From Saccharum officinarum (taxonomy: Eukaryota; Streptophyta; Magnoliopsida; Poales; Poaceae): DNA of 64,000 nt. The notes below the pieces were generated by a model, which was not told the DNA's origin, searched no databases, and worked only from the letters and a program-made list of their open reading frames with translations. Below are positions 33,956 to 45,900 of this stretch, in pieces. Numbering within the stretch: position 1 is the stretch's first letter; each line of letters opens with the position of its first letter. Position numbers and translations under genes: made by a program. The stretch is taken from assembly GCA_020631735.1 (NCBI GenBank), contig CM036160.1, positions 666,407 through 730,406 on the forward strand, written 5' to 3'.

Positions 33956-34176
33956 CTCTTTTGAACAAGGATAGTTGGAAAGGCAAAAGGACTGATACTT
34001 CTAGAGATAATGCTTGTGGCCAACATGTTCATAACTTTTATCTCAGTCTCATCCTTTAAAGTAAGGTTGTAGTGAGCATGGCCTATTTGTCAAGCGATAT
34101 ATTCGAAGTGTTTTTCTGTATTATTCAACTATATGAGTTTGTCTCAAAGTCAATTGTAGTGAGGATGGCCCCCTTG

Positions 34177-35692
34177 TCATGTCCTTAGTAGTTTTGGTGA
34201 TTGAAATGACACAAATGAGCAATAGGCTAACATGTGTGCCAAAGTTTACTTAGATCCTAGGGGTGGAAGGAAAGAAATGGTTCAAAGTCTAGAGAATAAA
34301 TCGCAAATAAACCGATAACAAAATATTATGAACACCTCACGATTTGGCAGAGGAAAATAAACTCATCAGACTATTGGGTGTTCATCAGGTAATGCGCAGA
34401 GACAAGGCACTATGTAGATTAACTTATTAGATAGTCTAGCGATGGGTCAACATGGGTGTTTGATGTTGGTTGTTCGTTTGACAACTAATAGAGGCAAAAG
34501 GTTGTAGGGAATATTCTTGAACACCAGACCATCTGGTGAGTGCAATTTTTGCCGGCCTTTGCCAACGGATATATTTTGATGGAGATATATATACCTCATA
34601 TGTCTAGTCATTTGGGGTGGTGGAGTACCTTGAGACTACAGGAAACTAGTGCAAGTGTTGGAATACTCCATCCACCATATGTGAGTGCTTGGTGATCATA
34701 TATAAGGCTTGTAATATTTATTAGGGATTTATTAGCAAGTGATTGGTCTTTAGCTTGAGAGCTAGAGTACGTGAAACAGGGTGCGTGCCTTTGTAATCTT
34801 GGTATATTGGAACACTTGGTATTACTCTGGCAATGTTGATGTCCATCCTAGATTTGTGTGGAGTGGTGGTGACTTCATGTGCAGGGGCAAAATAGACCCA
34901 CCACTTAGTGAAGAAACCATAGTTGATGGTCCCACGATGTCTAAGAGAGTCAAGCAGCAATGGTAAGCCTAAGGGCATGTTTGGCAAAGCTCCACCACTC
35001 CTAGATTCTCAAGCTTAGCTCCTTAATTCTCTAGTGGAGTGATTCTACTTGGTTATGGTGGGGGAGCAAGGTGGAGAGCAGAGTGATTCTTGTGGACTTT
35101 GAACAGGGAGCAGTGGAGAGCAGTTTTTTAGCTCCCACCTCCCAGTATAAAAGGAGAAGTGATTCTTACCTGCTTCCCACCTGAATCTATGCAAGATTTA
35201 ACTGTTTGGCATGGGAGGTGTGATTCTCATGAAGAATTTGTTCCAATGAGCCCTACCAAATGGCCCCTAAGTGGCTTACAACACTTGCCTTGGTTAGTAG
35301 GAGCCTTTATGGCAAGCCCAATATCATGGCTGAGAAAAGGATCAGCATGAACTTACCTCAATTGATCTCTAAGGTGGACCGGGGGTTGAATTTTGTCAAC
35401 AAACATCATAGTATGCCTTGCCTTGCCTTGAGAGTTTAGACCTCCTTGCTTGAGCTCTTTACTTACCAAATTTATGTTTCTGTATGTGCTTGACTGTATG
35501 GCTTTACCTTTCCTATTAGCTTAGGTTTTTATAGTATTAGCTCTTTGTTACAAATCTTCTTAGGGTTTAGGTAAGTAGAGAACATCAGGTAAACATAAGT
35601 ACACATCTTTCTAGGTGGTTATTTTGGTTTATAAAGTAGAAATTTAAAGAGAACCCTAGGTTAAGTTTTTAGTGACCCAATTCACCCCTCCA
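34177..35692. mobile_element. Solo LTR (1516 bp, Sirevirus-like) inserted between gag and pol of the gypsy relic
   Basis: Perfect 5-bp direct repeats CCTTG flank it (34172-34176 and 35693-35697). The right end, CAATTCACCCCTCCA, resembles the ends of grass Sirevirus/Copia LTRs; the left end reads TCATGTCCTTAGTAG and has lost the expected TG. No internal coding region is present, so unequal recombination left a solo LTR. It contains a nested Tourist MITE. Confidence 0.7.
34973..35267. mobile_element. Tourist-type (PIF/Harbinger) MITE nested in the solo LTR (295 bp)
   Basis: Left end GGGCATGTTTGGCAAAGCTC; right end on the minus strand GGGGCCATTTGGTAGGGCTC. The flanking repeat is TAA (34970-34972 and 35268-35270), the TWA duplication typical of Tourist/Harbinger elements. 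Confidence 0.8.
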
Positions 35693-35697
35693 CCTTG

Positions 35698-36439
35698 GGT
35701 CATCCACTCTAAGGTTTCTCTCATCAATAATTTTAACATCTTGCCCCTATGGGTGGTCACTTCAAATCTAGACAATATCACCTTCTGAAATTGCTCCCAA
35801 CTCTGAACCCTTGAGACAATCTTGTAAGACCGATACTATTTGGTAGCCCTATCTATCAAAGACATTGAGGTAGTTGTGACGTGAAATGCTTTAGGAATTT
35901 AATAAATTTTGAAATATGCATGATCCCTTACAACTAGATATGCACATCTGCCCCACCAAACTTCAAGAAATCCATTTTGGAAGCCAATTTCTAAAGACTA
36001 TTTAGAGAATCCAACAAAACCAAAACTAGCCCCCCTTGACTTCCATCAGTAAACCCAATAATAAGCATCACAACGCCTGCATCACCCGCATAATAAAAAA
36101 ACCCAAATCAGTTTCTTAAGATGAAGTGGAGAAATTCACCTACACAGTATGGAATTGAGGAGGTGGTAGAGGTGGAAACTGAGGATGCGGTCCCGTTAGC
36201 TGTGGACCATGGTGATCCAGAGGTCCCACCCTCGAAGCAGGAAACTCCTTGAGATCATGTGCGACATGAAGTTGTTCTTGCTGAGCATCTCCTAGAAAAG
36301 ACATTGACAAGTCCACCTTTTCTTGCACTTGGTCGACCTGAGTGGCTTGGTCGATGCACTTGGTGCCGAATAACTTCCTTGCGGTCATCGTGAGCTTGTC
36401 CTCAAACAGTTTGCACAACCTCGCCTCTGCATCCTCCAT
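35698..36439 (-). pseudogene. Ty3/gypsy gag relic (same element as the pol relic to the left)
   Basis: The minus-strand frame 36439-36140 opens MEDAEARLCKLFEDKLT and is Pro/Gln-rich at its end. Further on, at about 35880-35715, fragments YRSYKI...WEQFQ and LSRFEVTTHRGKM match the conserved core of plant gypsy Gag. Stops and frame changes separate the pieces. Joining over the solo LTR (TSD CCTTG) restores the gag-to-pol order. Confidence 0.65.
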
Positions 36440-38317
36440 GGCAGTGCAAATCTACCAAGTATGAGCCACTTACTAATTAGGAGCCGTGGTAAATTCCTCT
36501 ACTCCAAAATGGGTGAATTGTAGACCTAGAATAATTGCAATGGAAATAGGGATATATCTATATATTTGGGGAAGAACTTAGAAGAGATAGATAGAGATAA
36601 AGATAGAGAAAGAGATGGAAGAAGCAGAGAGGAAAAATAAGAGAAATAGAATTGGGAAAGCGAATTCAGTTATTATTCATCATGTCCCCATATGAGCAAA
36701 GTCTAATTCTAGGCCAACACATTGATGTCTCATTCAGGATCACATGTACAAGTACCAGACTAATATTCCCATTGCTACATTCCCCTTTTTCTTCTTGATA
36801 GCGCTAGCTCACTCCTATGCAGCATCCAACCACGTGACATGACATACTAGTCCTCCTGACTTGGCCACTTCTACTTCTAACTACATGCAGATTTATCTTC
36901 TCTACTTTGCTTAGTGTTTACTTTGTGCAACATACCTTTGGTTGTGTTGTAGTGGTTATTAGCATAGTCATAGTTGTATGCCTGTCAAGTTGAGTAGTAT
37001 CACACTCTTGCTCCTGATCACCGCCCTTAAACCAGTGCTCTAGTAGATCTGTGTGTGCACAATTAGAGTAGTGAGATATAGTGTAGACATGGTGTCTAAA
37101 CTATACTTTGCACGTGGTTACGGCTTGCCCCATGGATTGTTTGTGGTAGTCAGTAGGTGGGATAACCCTATCTAATCTCCATATTCCACCACATGGATCA
37201 AGCAAGTTATTAAAAAGTAGAACCAGCCATGTGGAGCAGTGGCACTGTTAAATCTGTTGCCATTGGTCATCTAGACGTCCCTATGTGCAATTTTGTGAAC
37301 TATATCTTGCTTGTTATAGCATGTCTTGCTAAGTAGAACCATAGAGTAGAGATAGATCTTAGGAAATCTTTGCTCACTTGTTGTCCTCCCACCTAGCTAT
37401 ACCTTATTTGTATCTTTGTGTGAGTTACCTCTATCTTTGATGTCATCATTACCCTATCTATTTATCAATTACCCCCACTATACTTTGATATCTAAGTTAT
37501 GGTATAACTAAGATCTCTAATTTATTATTATTCCTGGCCATTACTTTCTCTATGGATTAAATAAAAAATGATACCTTGGAATACTCCTTGGTAAAGTACT
37601 ACAACAGTATTCTATGTGCTTGTAGAATATTCTATTTGTGCATAAGAAATACCAGTAATCATCAGAAACCTTCGGTGACCGTGACTCAATTGGAGAATTC
37701 ACTGACCGTGCCACATCTAGTAGTCATTGCCAACCATATTAGAGATCCCAAGCTTTAGTGGAGGATCTCTGGTGATCACCAGAGTTTTCAAGTGAGGCTA
37801 AAAACCTTCTGCGTAGCCTTTGTGTAGCACCTTTATTCTCCAGTGCCTAGCACCAAAAGGTTCTAGTGCCCTCTATCTTCTCCGTCATCTCTAGGTCTAA
37901 ACTCCGCATTGGTGTGGTCTTCGGTGACCACCAGAAGTAATGTGAGTTCTTCTCCTTTCCCTATTGATTATGGAGCCACCTAAGCTTTGGTCACCTTGGT
38001 GATGTTTAGACCAATCTGATTGTGTGCAATGCCAAGCTATGCTTTGGTGCCTATCACAGAGATATCTAATGGTGCACTTCAGTGCCCATTGAGCTCCATT
38101 TTGCCACATCTTTTTGTCTAGGATTCTTTCACCTAATGACTTAGACTTCTTACTTGGCTTCTAGGGTCTTCAACATAGCTTCTAAACCTTTGCTTGAGAT
38201 GTTGATCACTTGGTATTCATTGTAGCCTTGTCCAATCCATCCTTGCATTCATAGCACTAAAACCTTGTATACTAGCAAACCACGTTGGTTTCAATGGCCA
38301 TGTTGTCACTCAATCAC
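36440..38317. other. No gene recognised; possible LTR/leader of the gypsy relic in its left part
   Basis: 36480-36790 lies where the leader and 5' LTR of the minus-strand gypsy relic should be, and has C/T-rich blocks. I could not define LTR ends. 37560-38300 contains repeated TGACCACCAGA/GGTGATCACC-like motifs common in grass LTRs. Confidence 0.4.
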
Positions 38318-39719
38318 TAAAGTAGCGTTTGGTTGGGAGGCAAGGTGAAGTGGGACGGTCCCATCTTTGTTTTCTAGGATGGACGGGGATGAGATTACTC
38401 CATTTTCTGTTTGGTTGACGAGGGACGGGATCGACCCATTTTGTGTTTGGTTGAAGGGATAAATAGGAATGTGATGGATGTTGAATTTGACACAGTTAGC
38501 TACTATAGTAAATCACATGCCAAATTATGTATTTATTGCATAGACCTTCTCATAAGGAGTTCAACAAAACTGGGTTTGCAATTTTAGAATGTTTCTACTA
38601 ATTACTATGCATTTTAGAAATTTCACCCTATTTTTTGCATAAAAGAAAAAATAACAGAAAACTGGAAAACCATTTTTCACTAGGGACCCTGGGGTTCTAA
38701 GGATTTACATCACTATTCATGAGTCACAAGATTTGCATCCGGAACCCTAGAAAACTTCCCTAATCCATTTTCACCCTACTTCAGACAACAAATGGAGCAG
38801 AAACAGAGCCTGCAGGCACATCTGCTGCCCGCCCCAGGTGCATTCACCACCCACCCCCAGGTGCCACCGCCGGCCATGTAACACCCCAGATGTTTGGCTT
38901 CCTTAATTGCATTGAATTTCATGAACTTGAGCATCATCCATTCATGCATGAGCTTATAATATGTGAAACATTGCAACCTGTGTTTATATTTCATGTGTAT
39001 TATGAAAGTGAGTAGTGCAACACCCAAGTGCCACTTGTGCAACTTCCTTTTGAGACATGCCAACCACTTTAGTGTAACATGATTAGCAAGTGCTATGCAA
39101 CACACTCATGCAACATGTGCAACATGATCTTGCAACATTTGGGTGAAATATTGCTTTGCTTGTTTCAAAGTATGTGACACTAGGAATTTTGTGTAACCAA
39201 TGTGTAGAGTAGCTAATTCGGTCTTATAACACCTTAATTACATTTAGGGTAAGTAGTGGAGCAATGTTCATGTTGACCAATATTACCAAATTGCCCTTCC
39301 AAATGTTGTTGACTAGGTTTTGACCCCTAGAGTGATTTGGTTTGACCAATTAAAAAGTCTAGCTTAGGAATCTTGCATGGAGGAGCAACCTTAAGCAAAG
39401 TTGTAGAGAATTTCATAAGGAACAAAAGTTCTAATATGGCCACCTCATGAAAATGACCATAACATGCTCAAAAATGGCCCACAAGTCAGCTTAAGGGTGG
39501 TGCTCAACACTTTGAAATTTTTCTAAGTCTGGAAGTGAAAATTCAGTTCAATGTGCCTCACTTTGACACCTTATAACTCACAAACCAGGCCGAAACAGTC
39601 CTTGAGCCAATTGACAAAGTTGTAGTCCTCATGTAGCTCTACCATTTTGGTATTATCATCTTCTGCTAATTCAGGCCTGGTTAGGAGTAAAGTGGACTCA
39701 AAATAGCGCTGTCAGTCAC

Positions 39720-42692
39720 TTGTGTCGGTGTCCTTTCAGAGTGGCAGCGCCCTCGGTGGCCGACCGGCCACAGGCCCACGCCGATGCGTGGAGGCGCGGT
39801 GGCGACCGTACGCCGGCCGTGGCCCCACCCGTCAGGTCGCGATGTCTTCAAGGGCGCCACGGAGCCTGCACTCACCCTCACTCGCGCCCCTGCCCTCTCT
39901 CTCGCCCTCTCCGAGCCAGAGCGGAGCACCAAGGCGCCATTGCTCCTATTTCCCGACGTCCCTACCATATGGCACCGAAGGAGTTAGCTGAAATGAAGAA
40001 GCAGTTAGAAGAATTGCGGAATAAAGGGTTCATCCGTCCCAGTTCTTCACCTTGGGGTTGTCCTGCCATTTTTGTGAAGAAGAAGGATGGCACTCTTTGC
40101 ATGTGTGTGGATTACCACCCCCTCAATGTGGTGACCATTAAGAACAAGTACCCTTTGCCTCGTATTGATGCCTTGTTTGATCAATTGGCTGGGGCAAAAG
40201 TGTTCTCTAAAATAGATCTTCGGTCGGGGTATCATCAGATAAAGATCCGGCCACAAGATATACCAAAGACAACTTTTTCTACTAGGTATGGGTTGTATGA
40301 GTACCTGGTGATGTCTTTCGGTCTCACAAATGCTCCTGCATTTTTCATGTATCTCATGAATTCAGTCTTTATGCCGGAGTTAGATAAGTTTGTAGTAGTT
40401 TTCATCGACGACATCTTGATTTATTCCAAGAGTGAAGAAGAGCATGCACGGCATCTCCGCACCGTCCTGACCCGGTTGCGAGAGCACAAGCTGTACGCTA
40501 AGTTCAGCAAGTGTGAGTTTTGGTTGGATCGAGTTCAGTTCTTGGGACATGTTCTGACCCCTGAGGGTGTGTCTGTAGATCCTAGCAAGGTTCAGGATGT
40601 GTTGAATTGGAAGTCTCCTACCTCCGTGCATCAGATTCGATAGTTTCTGGGTCTTGCCGGATACTATCGGCGTTTTATTCCAGATTTCTTTAAAATAGCC
40701 CAACCCATGACCAAGTTACTTCAGAAGAATGCCAAGTTTGTATGGAGTTCGGCTTGTGAAGAAGCTTTTCAGGCCTTGAAGAAGTTTCTTACCTCAGCTC
40801 CTGTTCTGGCTCAACCGGATATTGAGAAGCCTTTTGATGTTTATTGTGATGCCTCCAGGACTGGGCTTGGGTGCGTGCTTATGCAAGAGGGGCGTGTGAT
40901 AGCATATGCTTCACGCCAACTGAAAAAGCACAAAGTGAATTACCCAACCCATGATTTAGAGCTAGCTGCAGTGGTGCACGCTCTAAAAATTTGGAGACAC
41001 TACTTGTTGGGGAATAAAGTCCATATTTTTACAGATCATAAGAGCCTTAGATATATTTTTACTCAACCCGAGTTGAATCTGAGGCAAAGGAGATGGCTTG
41101 AGTTGATTAAAGATTACAACTTAGAGGTCCATTATCATCCGGGTAAAGCGAATGTGGTGGCTGATGCTTTGAGCCGTAAGTCACATGTGCCTGATGAAGA
41201 GTCCTTGCCTCTCTCTCACTCTGCAGTGTTAGCACAGATTGCTTTAGTCTCAGAATTACTCGAGCAAATCATTGCGGAGCAAAGGTATGATGACTTGGAG
41301 ATTCCCCACATCAAAAAGTTGATGGCTGAAAGGCGTGGTCCACACTTCAGCATTGACGAGCAGGGTGTGGTGAAATACAAGAACCGGATAGTGGTTCCCG
41401 GTAATGAGGAGCTTAGAAGGAAGATTCTGGATGAAGCCCACCAATCCAAGTTATCTATTCACCTGGGGAGTAACAAAATGTACCATGATCTGCGTCAGTT
41501 GTATTGGTGGTCAAACATGAAGCAGGATATCACCCGGTATATTGCTGAGTGTGATGTTTGTGGAAGAGTTAAGGCAAACCATCTGCAGAGGCTGGGTTTT
41601 CTGCAGCCGTTGCCTATTCCGGTATGGAAGTGGGAAGATATTTCCATGGATTTTATTACCGGATTACCTCGCACTACCAAGGGTCATGATTCTATTTGGG
41701 TCATTGTGGATCACCTCACTAAGACTGCCCATTTCCTTCGAGTGGGTACTAGGTATACGGCCTCGCAGTATGCCAAGCTGTACTTTGACCGCATTGTGAC
41801 CCTTCATGGAGTTCCGCTTACCATTGTTTCTGACCATGGAGCGGTTTTCATGTCGCGTTTTTGGATACAACTCCAAGAATGCCTTGGTACTCGCCTTCTT
41901 AGAAGTTCAGCCTATCATCCCTAGACCGATGGTCAGACAGAGAGGGTGAATCAAGTGCTTGAAGATATGTTGCGAGCTTGTGTCATCTCTTTTCCTGAAA
42001 AGTGGGACGAATGTTTGAAGTTGGCCGAGTTTTCTTATAATAACAGCTATCAAGAGAGCATTCAGATGGCACCTTTTGAGGCTTTGTATGGCAAGAAATG
42101 CAGGACCCCACTGAACTGGGTTGAGGTGGGAGACCGTGGTTATTTCGGGCCTGATTTTGTGCTGGAAGCAAGGGAGAAGGTTGGAATTATCCGGAGTCAT
42201 TTAAAGGCAGCGCAAAACTGGCAGAAAACCTATGCAGACAAGAGAAGGAGACCCTTGGAGTTTGAAGTTGGGGATTATGTGTATCTCAAGGTGTCTCCCA
42301 TGAAAGGTGTGCATCGTTTTGGTATCCGTGGGAAGCTAGCCCCACGCTATGTTGGGCCCTACAAGGTTCTAGCTCGGCGTGGTCCCGTGGCCTATCGCAT
42401 TCAGCTCCCGGATATTTTGTCAGCTGTCCACGATGTCTTCCATGTGTCCCAGTTGAAAAAGTGTTTGTGGGTTCCTACGAAGGCAGTAGAGCTTGAAGGA
42501 CTTCCCCTTCAACCGGACCTTTCGTATGAGGAACATCCAGTAAAAATCCTGGATGAAAAAGAAAGAGTAACCAGGAACAATGTGGTGAAATTTTACAAGG
42601 TCCAGTGGCAACATCATTCAGAAGATGAAGCAACATGGGAACTAGAGAGCTATATTTTAAAGCATTATCCCCATCTCTTGTCTGGCTTTTGA
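39720..42692 (+). pseudogene. Ty3/gypsy (chromodomain clade) pol: RT, RNase H, integrase, chromodomain; two TAG stops
   Basis: One frame runs 991 codons with only two stops. RT starts near 39950 ([14 protein letters not shown]), with [18 protein letters not shown] and the catalytic FIDDIL at about 40400. RNase H has YCDASRTGLG and TDHKSL (about 40840-41050). Integrase has a zinc-binding region, MDFITGLP, VSDHG and GQTERVNQVLED, giving the DDE set. The tail has VGDYVYLKVSP and a chromodomain-like EEHPVKILDEKERVT...VQWQHHSEDEATWE. Stops are TAG at 40641-40643 (normally Gln in [10 protein letters not shown]) and 41922-41924 (normally Gln in YHPQTDGQTE). Gag and protease are missing; the first 70 codons or so (39720-39930) are GC-rich LTR DNA fused in frame. 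Product is dead without readthrough. Confidence 0.9.
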
Positions 42693-42774
42693 AGGTAACT
42701 CGTTAAGTTGAAAGTTTTCCCTATCCTCTTTTCCCACACTAGGCACGGGAAATCTCGGGTCGAGATTTTCTTTT

Positions 42775-42787
42775 AGGGGGGTAGAGC
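42775..42787 (+). promoter_or_regulatory. Polypurine tract before the 3' LTR
   Basis: AGGGGGGTAGAGC lies directly before TGTAACACCC at 42788. This is the standard plus-strand primer position of an LTR retroelement. Confidence 0.75.
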
Positions 42788-45700
42788 TGTAACACCCTCG
42801 GTGTTACCGTGTGTAACTTTGCACTAAAACATGTCATGAGCATTTATTTATGTGTTTTAGCTTGCGCCTTGTTCGTGGGATCATTTTAGTAAATCGAATT
42901 AGCTAATGAAAATATTAAATTGAAGGTTTCCGCGTTAACCGTGTTGGCGAGTCCGTTCCGTAAAATCTAGTTCCTGGGTGGCAGTATGTTTTGGCTCAGA
43001 ACAATAGCCTAGTGTACCCTCTTGGTGTTGGTGAAGATCGTTCGGTCGCTCGATCACTCGTTTTGGCGTGACAGGGACTTTAAGATTCGTGCACGTGCTG
43101 TGTCGCGGTTGGTTGGCCAGCCGAGCGCGGTCACCGCGTGGTCGCTGTGCGCGTCGCGCTACGTTGCGTCGCGGGCCCGCGCGCGGCCGCGGTTGGGAGC
43201 CGGCCGAGGCTGCCGTGCCTTGTTGCTGTGGCAGTTGATGTCGTGCGAGGGTTGCGTGTCCCGCCCACTGTTTTGCCCCTTCCCTCTCTCTGCGTGCGCG
43301 GTGGGGTGGGCCGTCCGGGGTCAGCGCCGTCGCGTCCGCGCTGGCCCAGCGCCGCCACTGGCCGGTCGGTGGCTGCGCAAGCACGTCACGCTGCTTCCCC
43401 ATCTGCTCGCGCGCACTGCCGTGAACCACTTCGGCCGGGATGGGACCGGAGCGCTGGCGCGTTTTGCCCCTCTCTGTTCCCCTGTCCGCCTGGCCGTGGG
43501 GACCGTAGTGAGCTGTCCGAGCGGGAGGGCCCGCCACCGCTCAATCGGCCGTGCCCGGGGGTTCGCCGCCTTTTGGCCCTACCGACCGACCTCACCCCGC
43601 CTCCCGTGCGGTCCCATCGAGCTCCAATTTTTTTTTGGAGTGGTTCGGCGTCAGGCCATTAAGGCCGAGCTCGGCCGTGACCGCCGTGGTAGCCCGAGCC
43701 ACTTGTTCCCTAGACTAATTGAGCTCACCAACAGCCTTCTTAGGTCCTCAGCTCCACCCTGTGCCCGGTTCTTGACCCCCCTGTTGCCCTGTGCGGCCGT
43801 GGTCGCGTTCGCGCCGCCGCGGAGCGCCGCCTTGCCCCTTCGGGCGCGCGTGGCTGGGTCGTCTCGGGCAAGCTCGGGCAAAGCCACCACCTCGGCCGCG
43901 TTCGTGGTAAGTCACCAATGCTCGTAGACCACCTCGTTCGGTTTGCCTTGGCCTTAGCTCACCGGAATGGCGGCGCCACTCCCTGCAGGTTGCCGCTGCC
44001 GTGGAGGAGTCGCCCTGCTTCATCTCCGCTCTCCGAACCACCGTCCATCGTCGCGGGTCGCTTGGTAAGTGGTTGTTTCCCCCTTAGGTGCGAGGTAGAG
44101 GTCTTCCTCTGGCTGGCGTAACCGGCCAGAGTCGCGCCGGTGTGCGGAGGAACGTCGGGGACTGCCTAGTTGTAAAGACGAGTTTTCAGAAGGGTGCTTG
44201 TGCAAGGTCTCTGAGTGCGGGAATAGTGCGTAGTTGGTCGCGCCTTTTGTAGCTAGCCTGGGGTCTCTTTTGCAAAGTGTGCTGGCGCGCGCGGGTTTTC
44301 CCCGGCCATGGGCCGAGTCTCGTGGGCCGCGTGCGCGAGCGCGTGCTGCGTGCGGCGCGAGGTGGGCCGCGCGGTCGGGCCGCCCGGGAAAACGGTTTTC
44401 TGGATTTAGCGATTTTAGAAATACTTTGTAATTTAGTTTTTGGAAGCAAACTTTGAGGAATTTTAGTGACCTGTGTAAATGTCCAAAAATCATGAAACCA
44501 CTTTTGTTGACTTTCTAAATTCATGCTCTGTCCGATAGTAATTTTCTTTGGTGCAGTATGTAGTGTTGCTTGGTCGTTTAAATTAATGCATAAAGCGACG
44601 TTTCTTTTACTGCAACCTTTTTGTAGGAATTTTTCGTGGCAAATCGAGGATAGCCCTAGCTCTAAAAATTTTTACAGTAGATGCTTAATATTATTAGATG
44701 CTTACTGTAATTTTTATGGCCATCAAATAGCTTGTTTGTTAGGGTAGCTAATTTTCCCCAAGTAGTGCCGGTAGTAAATCGGTAATCGTAAAGTGGTGCG
44801 CTTGTTAGTTGCTGGAGTCGTTTTGCTTCAAGTTAACCTTGTTGGTAGAAGTACTGTTAGCTTAGCATATTAGCTATTAGGGTTACCGTGTCATCTTTTT
44901 AAGTGTGGTATTGTCATTCCATGCATGTAGATCACGAGGGAGTCGAGTACGTGACCGCGGAGGAGCCAGACTACGAGGAGGTCATCGAGGAGTACGAGGA
45001 GGAAATCTTCGTACCTGAGGAGTTCCAGGAGCCTCCCGCTACTGACACCTCTGACTGTGCACCTGCCCAAGGCAAGCCCCGGTGCATAACCCTTATTTTT
45101 TGCAAATCTGATATATGTTTAAATGTTGTGCATTTAAGTTACAGGAATTTCTATGATACACACATACATATATATCTATACCCATGAGTCTTACTAGTAC
45201 AGGATCGTATAGTTGCTTCGCTTAGGATCATCGATAGGGTGAGTAACCTGTCGTTGCTCACAATAGGGAGTTACTCTAATGATTATTACATTTTGGGAAA
45301 AATGGTGGAAGGGAAATGACGGCCGAGCAGGGATGTGGTATGGTTATTGGTGGGTGTAACCAGTTGTGTCCCACGGCCATGGGTACATAATTGGGTTACA
45401 CTCTTAGTGCTGCTTTCCGCATACAAGAAACTCACAAGCCATAAAACCTATCATGATCCTTGAAGAGTCAGGAAATATAATTCCCAGTCGGGTAAGTCTT
45501 GCGAGTACATTATGTACTCAGGGTTTATTTTTACCCCTGTTACAGGTGCACTTTGAGCAGGTTTGTCTTGTGTGGAGGATTCTTCTGATGGGCACAGACG
45601 GATTCTCATCGCTTCTGCTAGATGTTATTTTATTTCCGCTATTAATTATTGCACTCTGAACCTCTGGTATTGTAATAACCGTTTCAAGACCCTGTGTTGT

Positions 45701-45900
45701 ATGAAATGGCCGAAGTATTGTAAGTTTGTACTCATTATTGGATCCCGGGTGTAAAATGTGGAGCGTTCGAGTTCTCCCGTCGGGTGTGCTCGACGGAATC
45801 ATCTGGTGTAGCTCACTTTCAGGGCTCTTAGTGCCTAGTGGAAGGCAAGCGCCCTGAAAGCGTGCTAAACTGGGCGATTCCGCCACAGGCCGCGCGTGGG
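42788..45900 (+). mobile_element. 3' LTR of the pol-bearing element (end approximate)
   Basis: Starts TGTAACACCCTCGG right after the polypurine tract. It includes a GC-rich block (43080-44390) with overlapping long open frames on both strands, which I read as untranslated leader-type LTR DNA. A short acidic reading frame with AAGGCAAGCC follows at 44930-45080. The right boundary is uncertain; homology changes near 45.8-45.9 kb. Confidence 0.55.

Larger units (their letters stand above)
32330..34171 (-). pseudogene. Ty3/gypsy pol relic (RT, RNase H and integrase parts), heavily decayed
   Basis: On the minus strand fragments follow pol order. RT entry (KDETEIKVMNMLATSIISRS, FAFPTILVQKEDG) is at 34110-33960. 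Then come CTDYRKLNELTIKNKFPMP with the RT core at 33690-33640, SGFRQIR and FGLTNAP near 33540-33440, MAFMDDI at about 33395 with the catalytic Asp pair, and CFSQTQIEYMGH near 33280. Integrase follows: LDIPKSSWLDISMDFIE at about 32830-32880 with the first catalytic Asp, and a C-terminal KLAFKYFGP near 32370. Many stops and frameshifts. The relic is split by a Stowaway MITE (32426-32712) and a CACTA fragment (33696-33955). It belongs with the gag relic at 35698-36439, separated by a solo LTR. Confidence 0.75.

Noticed and set aside
43022..43927. Plus-strand open frame of about 300 codons and overlapping minus frames at 42935-43537
   Set aside because: Lie in the GC-rich block of an LTR, open on both strands, low-complexity and without domains.
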